This document shows positions 24,692 to 33,883 of a stretch of DNA of 64,000 bases, piece by piece (the first letter of the stretch is position 1; every line of letters starts with the position of its first letter). Source of the DNA: Paradesertivirga sp966210515 (GTDB lineage Bacteria; Bacteroidota; Bacteroidia; Sphingobacteriales; Sphingobacteriaceae). A program made the position numbers and the translations under genes. Below the pieces are notes generated by a model that saw only the letters and a list, made by a program, of their open reading frames with translations, was not told the origin of the DNA and did no database searches. The stretch is taken from contig CBIHLM010000010.1 in the NCBI GenBank assembly GCA_966210515.1, positions 1 to 64,000 of the forward strand, written 5' to 3'.

Positions 24692-26395
24692 TTATTCTAA
24701 GATGCTGCGGATTCCTTTAATATTTAACTGAACCGAGCGTTTATCTTTCCAAACATTTTCTTCAATGGTGTAACATACATCAAAGGGAATGCCTTTTTCT
24801 ATCAAAGAAAGATGCTTGCCTAAGTTAAATCCAATACATTCAAAAACGGCTGATTTGTCCTGACCAATACTCATTTTTAAATGATTATTGCCAACTACTG
24901 TAGCTGATCCTTTTAAGTAAACGCCTTTACTTAAAAAAATGGGTGCAAGATTTAACGGTCCAAACGGTGCAAATTGATTTAAAATTCTGAATAACTTTCC
25001 GTCAATGTCTTTTAGCTGTATCGTGGCATCGATGCTTATTTCCTGAATTAATAGTTCTTCAGGTATTGTTTGAGATACAACATCTTCAAATCTTTGTTGG
25101 AAGGCCGGAATATTTTCGGGCTTTATGGTCAGTCCTGCGGCATATTTGTGTCCGCCAAATTGTTCCAGTAAATCACTGCAAGCACTTAACGCTTCATATA
25201 AATCAAATCCTAAAACCGAACGCGCCGAGCCTGCTGCATGTCCGTTAGACTTTGTGAGCACAATAGTTGGCCTGTAATATTTCTCCGTGAGCCTTGAAGC
25301 AACGATTCCGATCACTCCTTTATGCCAGCTTTCATCGTACACCACAGTAGTTTTACGATTTATTTGTGTGGGATCAGAGTCCAGCATCGCTAAAGCCTGC
25401 TCTGTAATCGAACTGTCGAATTCTTTACGTTCGGCATTCTTGATGTTTATTACCAGGCTTTGATTTTTCGCAGAAATATCATTGTCTGCAATGAGCAAGC
25501 TAACAGAGTGTTTAGCATCATCAATACGGCCTGCAGCATTTATTCTTGGGCCGATCATAAATACGACATCCGAAATAGTGTACTGTTTTCTTCCTGAAAG
25601 TTCTATTAAGGCAGCCAGACCGTTACAAGGACTTTCATTTAATTTTTTTAAGCCAAACCATGCCAGTACACGATTTTCTCCGGTTATTGGCACAATATCC
25701 GATGCGATGCTTACTGCCACTAAATCAAGATAGCAGCAAATGTCTTCAAACGGGATATCATTTTTCTGTGCATACGCCTGAATTAGTTTAAACCCAATTC
25801 CGCAGCCGGATAGTTCTGTATAAGGATATTCGCAATCAGATCGTTTGGGGTCTAAAACCGCAACAGCATCTGGCAAAATACTCCCCGGAGTATGGTGATC
25901 GCAAATAATAAAGTCAATATTTAAAGTATTAGCATAATCAATTTTATCAACCGATTTTATTCCACAGTCTAAGGCGATAATAAGGCTATACCCGTGCTCC
26001 GCAGCATAGTCGATTCCCTGAAATGAAATTCCGTAACCTTCTTTATATCTGTCGGGGATGTAATAATCGAGGTTCTTATGGTACTTCCGGAAGAAGCTGT
26101 AAACCAATGCCACAGAAGTGGTGCCATCCACATCGTAATCTCCGTAAATTAAAATCTTTTCTTCTTGTTGGATTGCTTTTTCGATGCGAAGAATGGCTTT
26201 CTCCATATCCTGCATCAGGAACGGATCGTGCAGATGACATAGGTCTGGCCTGAAAAAGCAGCGTGCATCTTCAAAAGTAGTTATACCCCTGCCTACCAAT
26301 AGCGTCGCTAATACTTCACTAATCTGAAGCGATTGCATTAAATCCTGAATGGCTTTTGGGTTAGTTACTTCCTGCTCTGCCCACCTTTTTTGCAT
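24692..26395 (-). CDS. recJ: Single-stranded-DNA-specific exonuclease RecJ
   Basis: 5'-3' ssDNA exonuclease of recombination and mismatch repair. The DHH phosphoesterase motifs are complete: LIYGDYDVDGTTS (I), ALDCGIKS (II), CDHHTPG (III), DPKRSDC, then the DHHA1 region with HKGVIGIVASRL and GGHKYAAG (motif VI-VII). The C-terminal OB-like RecJ domain starts near residue 455. 567 residues equals the usual length. First gene of the recJ-lptB-GH3 operon. Confidence 0.95.
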   Translation of the reverse strand: MQKRWAEQEVTNPKAIQDLMQSLQISEVLATLLVGRGITTFEDARCFFRPDLCHLHDPFLMQDMEKAILRIEKAIQQEEKILIYGDYDVDGTTSVALVYSFFRKYHKNLDYYIPDRYKEGYGISFQGIDYAAEHGYSLIIALDCGIKSVDKIDYANTLNIDFIICDHHTPGSILPDAVAVLDPKRSDCEYPYTELSGCGIGFKLIQAYAQKNDIPFEDICCYLDLVAVSIASDIVPITGENRVLAWFGLKKLNESPCNGLAALIELSGRKQYTISDVVFMIGPRINAAGRIDDAKHSVSLLIADNDISAKNQSLVINIKNAERKEFDSSITEQALAMLDSDPTQINRKTTVVYDESWHKGVIGIVASRLTEKYYRPTIVLTKSNGHAAGSARSVLGFDLYEALSACSDLLEQFGGHKYAAGLTIKPENIPAFQQRFEDVVSQTIPEELLIQEISIDATIQLKDIDGKLFRILNQFAPFGPLNLAPIFLSKGVYLKGSATVVGNNHLKMSIGQDKSAVFECIGFNLGKHLSLIEKGIPFDVCYTIEENVWKDKRSVQLNIKGIRSILE

Positions 26396-26492
26396 ATCTT
26401 TGTTAAGGTCTAACGGGTAAATATACTATATAAATAGAAATTTATGCCGTATCAGTTCGTAAGTTATTCATTGTCAATAATCAATTTTTTCT

Positions 26493-27263
26493 GTGAAAGT
26501 ACACGCGTTATACGAAGGGTCTTATTCTGTAGATAGTTCTAAAAAGTTTTTGCCTTTCGATCCGGCAATTCATAATCCTAAAGATCGTCCCGCCTCCTTA
26601 TTTGTTTATGTTCAACCTTTTTTACTCAAAACATCAACCGACTTAATAGTGTTTGATACGGGTTTGGGTTTTAAAAATGAGCAAGGCGAGTTAATTATTC
26701 ACGAGAATATTAAAAAAGCCGGCTACGATTACCGGGACGTTACCTATTTGCTAATGTCGCATCTTCATTATGACCACTCTGGTGGTATGATTTATGAAAA
26801 AGACGGCAAGATGGAGCTTACATTTCCGAATGCTGAATATGTGATTCAAAGGGGTGAATGGGAAGCTGCGTTCAGTTCAAGTTCTAAATCCTATCATACC
26901 GAAATATTTGATGTGGTACAACGCAGCGGTAGTATTCATTTTGTTGAGGGAAATGGAAAATTACCAGGCGGAATTACCTACGAGTTAACCGGAGGACATT
27001 GTGAGTATCACCAGGTGTTTTTAGTAGAGGAGGGAGAAGAGAAAGTGTTTTTCGGCGCTGATATTTTGCCTGAACCGGAACAGCTGCTTAGAAAATTTAA
27101 AGCAAAATATGACTTTGACGGGGCACGGTCGATGGAGTTACGTGAGACCTATGGTAAGCTTGCTGTCGAAAACAACTGGACGTGCTTGTATTATCATGCT
27201 AAGAGTCAACCAATATCAAAAGTTGCCGAACAGGATGGAGGGTTTAAGATAATCTCGGTTTAA
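26493..27263 (+). CDS. MBL-fold metallo-hydrolase
   Basis: 256-residue metallo-beta-lactamase-fold enzyme, cytoplasmic (no signal). Metal ligands are SHLHYDHSGG (HxHxDH), the His in TGGHCEYH, the Asp in FFGADILP and the last His in YYHAKSQP. It starts with GTG (26493), with no better ATG near. The pattern is that of lactonase-like (AhlD/AttM-type) MBL enzymes, but substrate class cannot be fixed from motifs. Followed by a terminator shared with the convergent yceI gene. Confidence 0.82.
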   Translation: MKVHALYEGSYSVDSSKKFLPFDPAIHNPKDRPASLFVYVQPFLLKTSTDLIVFDTGLGFKNEQGELIIHENIKKAGYDYRDVTYLLMSHLHYDHSGGMIYEKDGKMELTFPNAEYVIQRGEWEAAFSSSSKSYHTEIFDVVQRSGSIHFVEGNGKLPGGITYELTGGHCEYHQVFLVEEGEEKVFFGADILPEPEQLLRKFKAKYDFDGARSMELRETYGKLAVENNWTCLYYHAKSQPISKVAEQDGGFKIISV

Positions 27264-27270
27264 AATAAAA

Positions 27271-27292
27271 AAACCGGAGCACGCTCCGGTTT
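27271..27292. terminator. Bidirectional terminator between MBL hydrolase and yceI
   Basis: AAACCGGAGC (27271-27280) and GCTCCGGTTT (27283-27292) form a strong hairpin between two convergent genes. The minus-strand side carries a run of T residues (from the A-rich 27262-27273), and the plus side only short T tracts. Confidence 0.75.
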
Positions 27293-27321
27293 CTCTCACA
27301 AAAATAAAAACCAACATTTTT

Positions 27322-27912
27322 CTATTTCTTGGCTACAAGATTAATTGATAATTCAAATTCATCATCAATCGCTTTGTCGCCGATATCGCCAAAAAAGTTT
27401 TTTGAGCGATATTTAATGTCATACTTTGTGCGATCTACTTTTACTCCTTTAGCTACCGCAGCAACTGTGTTTTTTGCCCTTTTAACAGATGCAGGGAAGC
27501 TTATTTCATTCGTAATTCCCTTAATAGTCAAGTTACCGGTGATATTTACGCGGTCTGTTCCAGCCGGAGAAACCTTTGTGATTGCGAAAGTAGAAGCCGG
27601 GTTTTTAGCTACAGAAAAGAAATCATCGCCCTTCAAATGGTTTAAAAGATTCTGATTCGAATTTCCTTTTAGATCAGAAATTGCGATGGTGTTCATGTCA
27701 ATTCCAAAACTTCCGCTTTTTAAATTTTTGCCAACAAAAGACAAGCTCCCGGATGCTAATTGAATAGTGCCGTTGTGGTTGCCTCCAACTTTGCCGGCAG
27801 TCCACTCTATTGAAGACGCCTTGGTGTCTACCAAAAAGTTTTCCGGGGCTGCGGATTTAAACGAAAAGAATATTGCCGTAGCAGTTAAAATAGATAAGAT
27901 CTTGAATTTCAT
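27322..27912 (-). CDS. YceI-family periplasmic protein
   Basis: Exported protein of 196 residues with a signal peptide (ILSILTATAIFFSFKSAA) and a single YceI lipocalin-like barrel (WTAGKVGGNHNGTIQLASG, then a central FAITKVSPAG strand and the C-terminal DIKYRSKNFFGDIGDKAI). YceI barrels bind long isoprenoids such as polyprenols in characterised examples; the natural ligand here is unknown. The frame stays open to 27933, but the -7 box TATTTTTG covers 27931-27938 (minus), so the ATG at 27912 is the start. Confidence 0.88.
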   Translation of the reverse strand: MKFKILSILTATAIFFSFKSAAPENFLVDTKASSIEWTAGKVGGNHNGTIQLASGSLSFVGKNLKSGSFGIDMNTIAISDLKGNSNQNLLNHLKGDDFFSVAKNPASTFAITKVSPAGTDRVNITGNLTIKGITNEISFPASVKRAKNTVAAVAKGVKVDRTKYDIKYRSKNFFGDIGDKAIDDEFELSINLVAKK

Positions 27913-27930
27913 AAACTGATTATATAAATA

Positions 27931-27938
27931 CAAAAATA
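27931..27938 (-). promoter_or_regulatory. -7 promoter element of yceI
   Basis: TATTTTTG on the minus strand fits TAnnTTTG and lies 18 bases upstream of the chosen ATG (27912). Confidence 0.5.
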
Positions 27939-28139
27939 ATCTATTTGCTTTAGATGTTTAAACGTGTATTAGAACTGGAGTGTCATTTCTTGGTTACACA
28001 AGTAAATGAAAGGATGTGCAGAACGATTGATTTTTATTGAGGAATCGAGTCACGAGATTACTTTGGATCGTAAACGGTGGGTAAGGAGTGCCTGAATATG
28101 ATAGACCTCGCCCAGTTTACGTCCCTGGGCAAGGTCGTC

Positions 28140-29774
28140 TTATTCTTTCTTAAGAAAAGGGTACCTGTAATCCTTGGCAGGATCGAAGGTTTCCTTCAAA
28201 GTTCGTGGGGATACCCATCGAAGTAAATTAATCATCGCGCCTGCTTTGTCATTCGTGCCCGATCCTCGTGCTCCTCCAAATGGTTGCTGACCCACAACCG
28301 CTCCGGTGCATTTATCGTTAATGTAAAAATTTCCTGCCGCATTGCGTAAAGCATAGGTCGCTTGCTGTATTACATACCGATCCTGGGCAATGATAGCACC
28401 GGTTAGTGCGTAAATAGAGGTACTATCTACAATGGTCAGAATCTTTTCAAATTCTTCATCTTTATAAACATGAACTGTCAGAACTGGTCCGAACAGCTCC
28501 TCGCACATTGTATAATAATACGGGTCTTTAGTTACGATTACAGTAGGATCAATAAAGTAACCTTCTGTTTTGTCGTATTTACCGCCGGCGATTACTTCAA
28601 CAGAGGGATCGTTATTGGCATCATCAATTGCTTTGCTAAGTTTATCAAACGAAGTTTCGGTGATTACCGCGTTTACAAAGTTGCTGAAATCTTCCACCGG
28701 ACCCACTTTGATACTTGCAAGATCTTTTAGCATCAGTTCCTTAATTTGAGGCCATAGAGATTCTGCAATATATACCCTGGACGCTGCAGAGCATTTTTGT
28801 CCCTGATATTCGAAAGCCCCGCGTATGATGGCGGTGCTTGCCACCTGCACATCTGCAGATCCGTGAACCAGGATAAAATCTTTACCTCCTGTTTCTCCTA
28901 CAATTCTCGGGTAACTTTTATATTTATGAATGTTTATTCCGATGGTTTTCCAGATTTCCTGAAATACTTTAGTGGAACCGGTAAAATGAATCCCAGCAAA
29001 ATCATGATGGTTGAAAATCACTTCTCCAGCTTCGGGGCCATTAACAAAAACCATGTTAATCACTCCGTCGGGTAAACCGGCTTCCCTGAATATTTCCATG
29101 ATAACATTCGCCGAATAGATTTGAGAGTCCGCAGGTTTCCAAACTACCACATTGCCCATTAAGGCCGCCGAAGCCGGAAGATTTGCCGCAATTGCTGTGA
29201 AATTGAATGGTGTAAGCGCAAATATAAAGCCTTCGAGAGGGCGTTGCTCTACCCGGTTCCAAACTCCTTTAGCCGAAGTAGGAGGCTGTTGTGCGTAAAT
29301 TTCAGCCATATATTGCACGTTAAAACGAATGAAATCCACGAGTTCGCAAACTGCGTCGATCTCAGCCTGGTAAACATTTTTCGACTGGGCAAGCATGGTT
29401 GCGGCATTTAATCTGTACCGGTAGGGGCCCGAAGCTAATTCTGCTGCCTTTAAAAATATAGCTGCACGTTGCTCCCAAGGCAAGTTTTCCCAGTTAGCTT
29501 TCGCCGATAAGGCAGCTTTTATGGCGTGCTCTACGTGCGTTTTATCGCCTTGATGATAATGCCCGATTACTTGCCGGTGATTATGAGGAGGACGGATTTC
29601 TTTTTTGTTATTGGTCCGAATTTCCCGACCTCCAATATACATTGGTACATCAACCTGAACGGTGTAAGCATTCTTTAGCACTTCTTTCAGAAGCTTGCGT
29701 TCATTGCTGCCCGGAGCATAGTTTAGAATAGGCTCATTAACGGCTGGCGGTATTTTAAAAAATCCCTTTGTCAT
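28140..29774 (-). CDS. pruA: L-glutamate gamma-semialdehyde (1-pyrroline-5-carboxylate) dehydrogenase
   Basis: NAD-dependent aldehyde dehydrogenase for the second step of proline degradation, giving glutamate. Features: FALTPFNFTAIAANLP, VVWKPADSQ (cofactor Lys), HFTGSTKVF, the catalytic Glu in VGETGGKDF and catalytic Cys in EYQGQKCSAASR, and a C-terminal GQQPFGGARGSGTNDKAG. 544 residues matches the stand-alone human/Thermus-type enzyme; no proline dehydrogenase domain is fused. A GACCT..AGGTC hairpin (28104-28136) without a clear U-tract lies just past the stop. Confidence 0.94.
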   Translation of the reverse strand: MTKGFFKIPPAVNEPILNYAPGSNERKLLKEVLKNAYTVQVDVPMYIGGREIRTNNKKEIRPPHNHRQVIGHYHQGDKTHVEHAIKAALSAKANWENLPWEQRAAIFLKAAELASGPYRYRLNAATMLAQSKNVYQAEIDAVCELVDFIRFNVQYMAEIYAQQPPTSAKGVWNRVEQRPLEGFIFALTPFNFTAIAANLPASAALMGNVVVWKPADSQIYSANVIMEIFREAGLPDGVINMVFVNGPEAGEVIFNHHDFAGIHFTGSTKVFQEIWKTIGINIHKYKSYPRIVGETGGKDFILVHGSADVQVASTAIIRGAFEYQGQKCSAASRVYIAESLWPQIKELMLKDLASIKVGPVEDFSNFVNAVITETSFDKLSKAIDDANNDPSVEVIAGGKYDKTEGYFIDPTVIVTKDPYYYTMCEELFGPVLTVHVYKDEEFEKILTIVDSTSIYALTGAIIAQDRYVIQQATYALRNAAGNFYINDKCTGAVVGQQPFGGARGSGTNDKAGAMINLLRWVSPRTLKETFDPAKDYRYPFLKKE

Positions 29775-29885
29775 AATGGCAATTTAATAATAACACATTA
29801 TATATAGGAACTTTCTGATCAGGTTTTTTGTTGGCTATAAATACTTTTTCAAGGCAAGCAATCATTAATCAAAACCTGTAATTGC

Positions 29886-29893
29886 TATCTTTA
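29886..29893 (+). promoter_or_regulatory. -7 promoter element of lpxK
   Basis: TATCTTTA resembles TAnnTTTG (last base differs) and ends 4 bases before the lpxK ATG at 29898, predicting an almost leaderless mRNA. Confidence 0.4.
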
Positions 29894-29897
29894 CCCC

Positions 29898-30968
29898 ATG
29901 CAATATTTGCGACTGCTGTTGCTTCCATTTTCGCTAGTTTATGGCTGTGTCATTTGGATAAGGAATTTTCTGTATGATACAGGAGTTTTTACTTCGAGCA
30001 AATTTAATCTTCCAATAATAAGCATCGGAAATCTTGCCATTGGTGGTGCTGGTAAAAGTCCGATGGCGGAATATATTGTTCGCCTTCTGAAGGATAGATA
30101 CAGGGTCGCAATTTTGAGCAGGGGTTATAAACGGACTACGAAGGGCTTTAGGATAGTCGAAAGGAATAATACGGTTGATGAAGTTGGGGACGAACCATTA
30201 CAGTTTAAGCGAAAGTTTAGCCCTATTACAGTTGCGGTATCAGAAAAACGAGTTGAGGGAATTGAACGTCTGAAGGAAGATACCGATGTTATTATTCTGG
30301 ACGATGCTTTTCAGCATAGGGCTGTAAAACCCGGTTTAAGTATTCTGCTTTTTGATTATACCCGTTTAAGCGATTTCTTTCTGATGCTTCCCGCCGGAAA
30401 TCTTCGTGAGCCATTTGCCAACAGAAAGAGAGCAGATATTCTGGTCGTCTCAAAATGCCCGGAAAGTTTATCTGAGGCGCAGAAAGAGGCAATGAAAACG
30501 CGCATCAATCCTTTTAAATATCAGAATTTGTTTTTTTCTTATCTGGAGTACGGTAATCTAATCTCAATAGCCCTGTCTTCCGAAAAACCTTTGTCAGTTA
30601 TCACACCCCAAACGACAGTGTTCTTGTTAACCGGTATCGCAAACCCTGTTCCACTGTTAAATAAGGTTAAAAGCTTTACAGAGAAAGTCATTCATCATGA
30701 TTACCCTGACCATTACACTTTCAGCACAAAAAATATTGCTAAACTTGCAGAAGAGTTTAATAAGGATGCCTCTTCTGACAAATGGATAATAACAACAGAG
30801 AAGGACGCACAACGGTTGCATGTGCCTGAATTACTTGAACTTTTAAAAGATATGCCCGTTTATTATCTGCCGGTTGCAGCCAGAATTCATCAGCCGGATG
30901 ATGAACGATTTAACAGATTAATAGAGCTTTATGCTACAAGAAATATACAACACAACAACATATATTAA
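29898..30968 (+). CDS. lpxK: Tetraacyldisaccharide 4'-kinase LpxK
   Basis: Inner-membrane-associated kinase that phosphorylates the lipid A disaccharide precursor at the 4' position. An N-terminal hydrophobic helix precedes the P-loop at about residues 44-56 (GNLAIGGAGKSPM); LSRGYKR, VGDEPLQF and DDAFQHR (Walker-B-like DDxxQH) are family signatures, as is the C-terminal TTEKDAQRL. 356 residues. The last 38 bases overlap the start of the purine nucleoside phosphorylase gene. Confidence 0.95.
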   Translation: MQYLRLLLLPFSLVYGCVIWIRNFLYDTGVFTSSKFNLPIISIGNLAIGGAGKSPMAEYIVRLLKDRYRVAILSRGYKRTTKGFRIVERNNTVDEVGDEPLQFKRKFSPITVAVSEKRVEGIERLKEDTDVIILDDAFQHRAVKPGLSILLFDYTRLSDFFLMLPAGNLREPFANRKRADILVVSKCPESLSEAQKEAMKTRINPFKYQNLFFSYLEYGNLISIALSSEKPLSVITPQTTVFLLTGIANPVPLLNKVKSFTEKVIHHDYPDHYTFSTKNIAKLAEEFNKDASSDKWIITTEKDAQRLHVPELLELLKDMPVYYLPVAARIHQPDDERFNRLIELYATRNIQHNNIY

Positions 30969-31746
30969 GAACAAAATAGGTGATTTTACTCCCGAAATCG
31001 GGATTATACTTGGAACCGGATTGGGAGCATTGGTTGATGAGATAGAGATTCAACATAAGTTGATGTACTCTAACATTCCAAATTTCCCCATATCAACCCT
31101 TGAGTTCCATTCGGGAAGACTGATTTTCGGAATGCTGGAAGGCAAAAAAGTGGTAGCCATGCAAGGTCGGCTTCATTATTATGAAGGATATGACATGAAG
31201 CAGATTACTTTCCCGGTGAGGGTAATGAAAATGCTTGGGATAACAAAGATCTTTGTATCGAATGCCAGCGGATCTTTAAACCCCGATTACAAAACAGGCG
31301 ACTTAATGATTATTGAAGATCATATAAATCTTCATCACGATAATCCGTTGAGAGGAAGGAATTTTGAAGAACTGGGCCCACGTTTTCCCGATATGAGCCA
31401 ACCTTATAACAGAGAAATGGTGAAAAAGGGAATGGAGATTGCATCTAAAAATAACATCCGATGTCATCAAGGCGTTTATGTTTCTGTTCCGGGCCCGAAT
31501 CTTGAAACAAAAGCAGAGTATCGGTATTTACGTATTATTGGTGGCGACGCTGTTGGAATGAGCACTGTGCCCGAAGTTATTGTTTCAAATCATATGGGAC
31601 TGCCTGTGTTTGCGATATCAGTATTAACAGATGAAGGTTTTCTGGATGTTCTGGAGCCTGTTTCTGTGGAAGATATAATTAAGGTAGCAGAAACTGCAGA
31701 GCCTAAAATGACGACCATACTTAAAGAATTGATTGCCTCGCTATAA
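30931..31746 (+). CDS. Purine-nucleoside phosphorylase (trimeric type)
   Basis: Splits inosine/guanosine with phosphate into base plus ribose-1-phosphate (salvage). Signatures: ILGTGLGALVDEI, GRLHYYEGYDM, VSNASGSLNPDY, YVSVPGPNLETKAEYR, VGMSTVPEVIVSNHMGL and ISVLTDEG. 271 residues, the size of the low-molecular-mass homotrimeric class. The start is inside lpxK: ATG 30931 is needed because the phosphate loop follows within 30 residues and no later Met precedes it. Its stop overlaps the next ATG by one base, indicating translational coupling along lpxK-pnp-porin. Confidence 0.94.
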   Translation: MLQEIYNTTTYIKNKIGDFTPEIGIILGTGLGALVDEIEIQHKLMYSNIPNFPISTLEFHSGRLIFGMLEGKKVVAMQGRLHYYEGYDMKQITFPVRVMKMLGITKIFVSNASGSLNPDYKTGDLMIIEDHINLHHDNPLRGRNFEELGPRFPDMSQPYNREMVKKGMEIASKNNIRCHQGVYVSVPGPNLETKAEYRYLRIIGGDAVGMSTVPEVIVSNHMGLPVFAISVLTDEGFLDVLEPVSVEDIIKVAETAEPKMTTILKELIASL

Positions 31747-33773
31747 TGAAGAACTATTTCTTTGCTATAATTTTATTAGTGCTGGCTTCGTTTGAGTCCG
31801 ATTCGATGGCGCAGGTTCGACCTCCTCAGACTCCGCGTGGCGGAACAAATCGTACTCCAGATGCGAACGCTGAGCTGGATTCGTTGCGGAAACTTGAAGA
31901 CGAAGCTCGTGATACACTGATAATTACAGCCAAGTACATTCGATACACCACTTTAGGATTACTGCAGGACAGTACCCAAACCTTACCCATTGATACAAGT
32001 TTTCGCAACTTTCATAACTATAATCCTTTAAATCAGCCTCAACGGCCTACAGTAAATCTGGGAAATTTGGGGATCGCATACCGGGAAATGTTATTTAGTC
32101 CGTCGAAAATTATTGGTTTCGATCCAGGCTTCCATTCTTTGGACCTTTATCGTTTAACGCAGGATTCGCTAAAATACTACCGCGCTCGCTCGCCTTTTAC
32201 CTCTCTTAGCTATATAAATGGCGATTTGAAGGAGCAGTTTTTCAGAGCGACCCACTCGCAGAATATCAAGCCCAACTGGAATTTCGGTGGAAATTATTTT
32301 CGAATCGGATCTGAAGGATTTTACCGCAGCCAGAAGGGCGATCATTTGAATGCGGCAGTTTTTACCTGGTATGAATCGCCAAACAAGCGATATAATTTAC
32401 TGGCGAACGGGCTTTTCAACACTCTAAGAGCCGGGGAAAATGGCTCCCTCGTTAACGATACAATCTTTACAGGAGAAAAACCCAAAATAAGCGGGAGTGA
32501 GATTGTTCGATTGGGTAATGGTATTCGTCGTTTCAGTAAAACTGAATCGCCTTACCAGGAGTGGAAGCAAAAAGAATATTTTATTAAGCAGTTTTACTAC
32601 ATAGGCCGCTTAGATAGCTTATCAGCAGATGTCAATTCGAATATTTTGCCGACTCAGAGAATTTCGCATGCGTTCAAGTATTCAAATGATACTTATAAGT
32701 TCTACAAAAATGAGCTTCAAAATCCTTTAACTCCGGTATTCCCTAAGTTTTCAGGTGATACAATTCCGTTGACACAAGATTCGACACAAGTCAAAAATGT
32801 ACGGAACGAGTTTATGTATAGCTTTTATTTAAGGGGGCGCTCCTTAAGTTTTATAAAAAACGAGTTGAAACTCGATGTGGGTATTCAGCATGATTTGTAC
32901 TGGTATGATCAAATGGGTTATGCCACAAAATTTCAAAATATTACGCTAAAAGCAAATGCCGGTTATCAGTTTAGTGATAGAGTTTCTATAGCCGGCGATC
33001 TTCAGCAAATTGCTCAGGGAAGACATGCCGGCGATTTTTTATATAATGCTGAAACACAAATATTATTAAGCCGGTCTGTCGGTCGTATTGTTTTGGGGGC
33101 TTTCCTTCAGAATAAATCGCCTCAGCAAGTCTTCGAACGTACTAATTACACCTATCATCAGTGGGAAAGAAGCTTTGAGCGCACAAAGACCAATAATCTG
33201 TCGTTTGCTTATATAAATCCGAAGCTTGGTTTTAAAGCCAGGGCCGATTACTATCTGATATTAAATCATCTGTATTTTGAAGCTGCAACAGATTCGTTTC
33301 AGATCAACCCGGTTCAATTTGATAAGAATATTAATTTAGTGAAATTAACGGTTAGTAAATTTTCCAGATTCGGTAGATTTAATCTTGAAAACTTTGTCGT
33401 TTATCAAAAAACCGACTTTACCAGTATCTTAAGAACGCCGGAAATATACACCTATAACAGTTTGTATTTTGCCGCCCGGATCTTTAAATCGATTCACACA
33501 AACCTTGGGGTTGATGTTCGCTGGAATAGTCCGTTTCCTGCGCCATCTTATGCAATTAATGTGAGTCAGTTTTACAATGGTGAGCCGACCGAGTTTTCTT
33601 CTTTTCCGGTGGCTGATGTGTGGGCAAAGTTTGCATTGAAGAAAGCGAATATTTTTCTTCGGTATGATTATGTAAATCAGGGATTGTTTTCAAACGGCTA
33701 TTATACTGTAAACAGATATCCGATGCCAAATTCGCTTTTAAAGTTCGGTGTGACCTGGAATTTTTATGATTAA
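31746..33773 (+). CDS. Putative outer-membrane porin (Bacteroidota porin_10-like)
   Basis: 675-residue exported protein: signal peptide to about residue 22 (SDSMAQ), a Pro/Asn-rich linker with a predicted coiled stretch (AELDSLRKLEDEARD), then long runs of alternating beta strands rich in Tyr/Phe/Asn, ending LLKFGVTWNFYD with the C-terminal aromatic residue typical of barrel proteins. Resembles the family annotated putative porin in Bacteroidota. ATG overlaps the pnp stop by one base. Transported solute is unknown. Confidence 0.78.
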   Translation: MKNYFFAIILLVLASFESDSMAQVRPPQTPRGGTNRTPDANAELDSLRKLEDEARDTLIITAKYIRYTTLGLLQDSTQTLPIDTSFRNFHNYNPLNQPQRPTVNLGNLGIAYREMLFSPSKIIGFDPGFHSLDLYRLTQDSLKYYRARSPFTSLSYINGDLKEQFFRATHSQNIKPNWNFGGNYFRIGSEGFYRSQKGDHLNAAVFTWYESPNKRYNLLANGLFNTLRAGENGSLVNDTIFTGEKPKISGSEIVRLGNGIRRFSKTESPYQEWKQKEYFIKQFYYIGRLDSLSADVNSNILPTQRISHAFKYSNDTYKFYKNELQNPLTPVFPKFSGDTIPLTQDSTQVKNVRNEFMYSFYLRGRSLSFIKNELKLDVGIQHDLYWYDQMGYATKFQNITLKANAGYQFSDRVSIAGDLQQIAQGRHAGDFLYNAETQILLSRSVGRIVLGAFLQNKSPQQVFERTNYTYHQWERSFERTKTNNLSFAYINPKLGFKARADYYLILNHLYFEAATDSFQINPVQFDKNINLVKLTVSKFSRFGRFNLENFVVYQKTDFTSILRTPEIYTYNSLYFAARIFKSIHTNLGVDVRWNSPFPAPSYAINVSQFYNGEPTEFSSFPVADVWAKFALKKANIFLRYDYVNQGLFSNGYYTVNRYPMPNSLLKFGVTWNFYD

Positions 33774-33789
33774 GGGAGGCTCGCCCCAG

Positions 33790-33808
33790 CCCTCTCCGCA
33801 GGAGAGGG
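33790..33808. repeat. Palindromic intergenic element CCCTCTCC-GCA-GGAGAGGG
   Basis: A perfect 8-bp inverted repeat with a 3-base loop between the porin gene and a convergent gene. It looks more like a dispersed GC-rich palindromic element than a terminator, as no U-tract follows on either strand. Only one copy of this sequence is seen in the window. Confidence 0.4.
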
Positions 33809-33883
33809 AGTTAAAGTACTCTAAACCTGGACTGCTCTAAAAAAGCGGTAGTTTTTACTTTTTACTTTTGAATTTTCCCTTAC

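Noticed and set aside
28104..28136. Hairpin after the pruA gene as terminator
   Set aside because: Stem has a mismatch and no T-tract on the minus strand, so I mention it in the pruA entry but do not call it.
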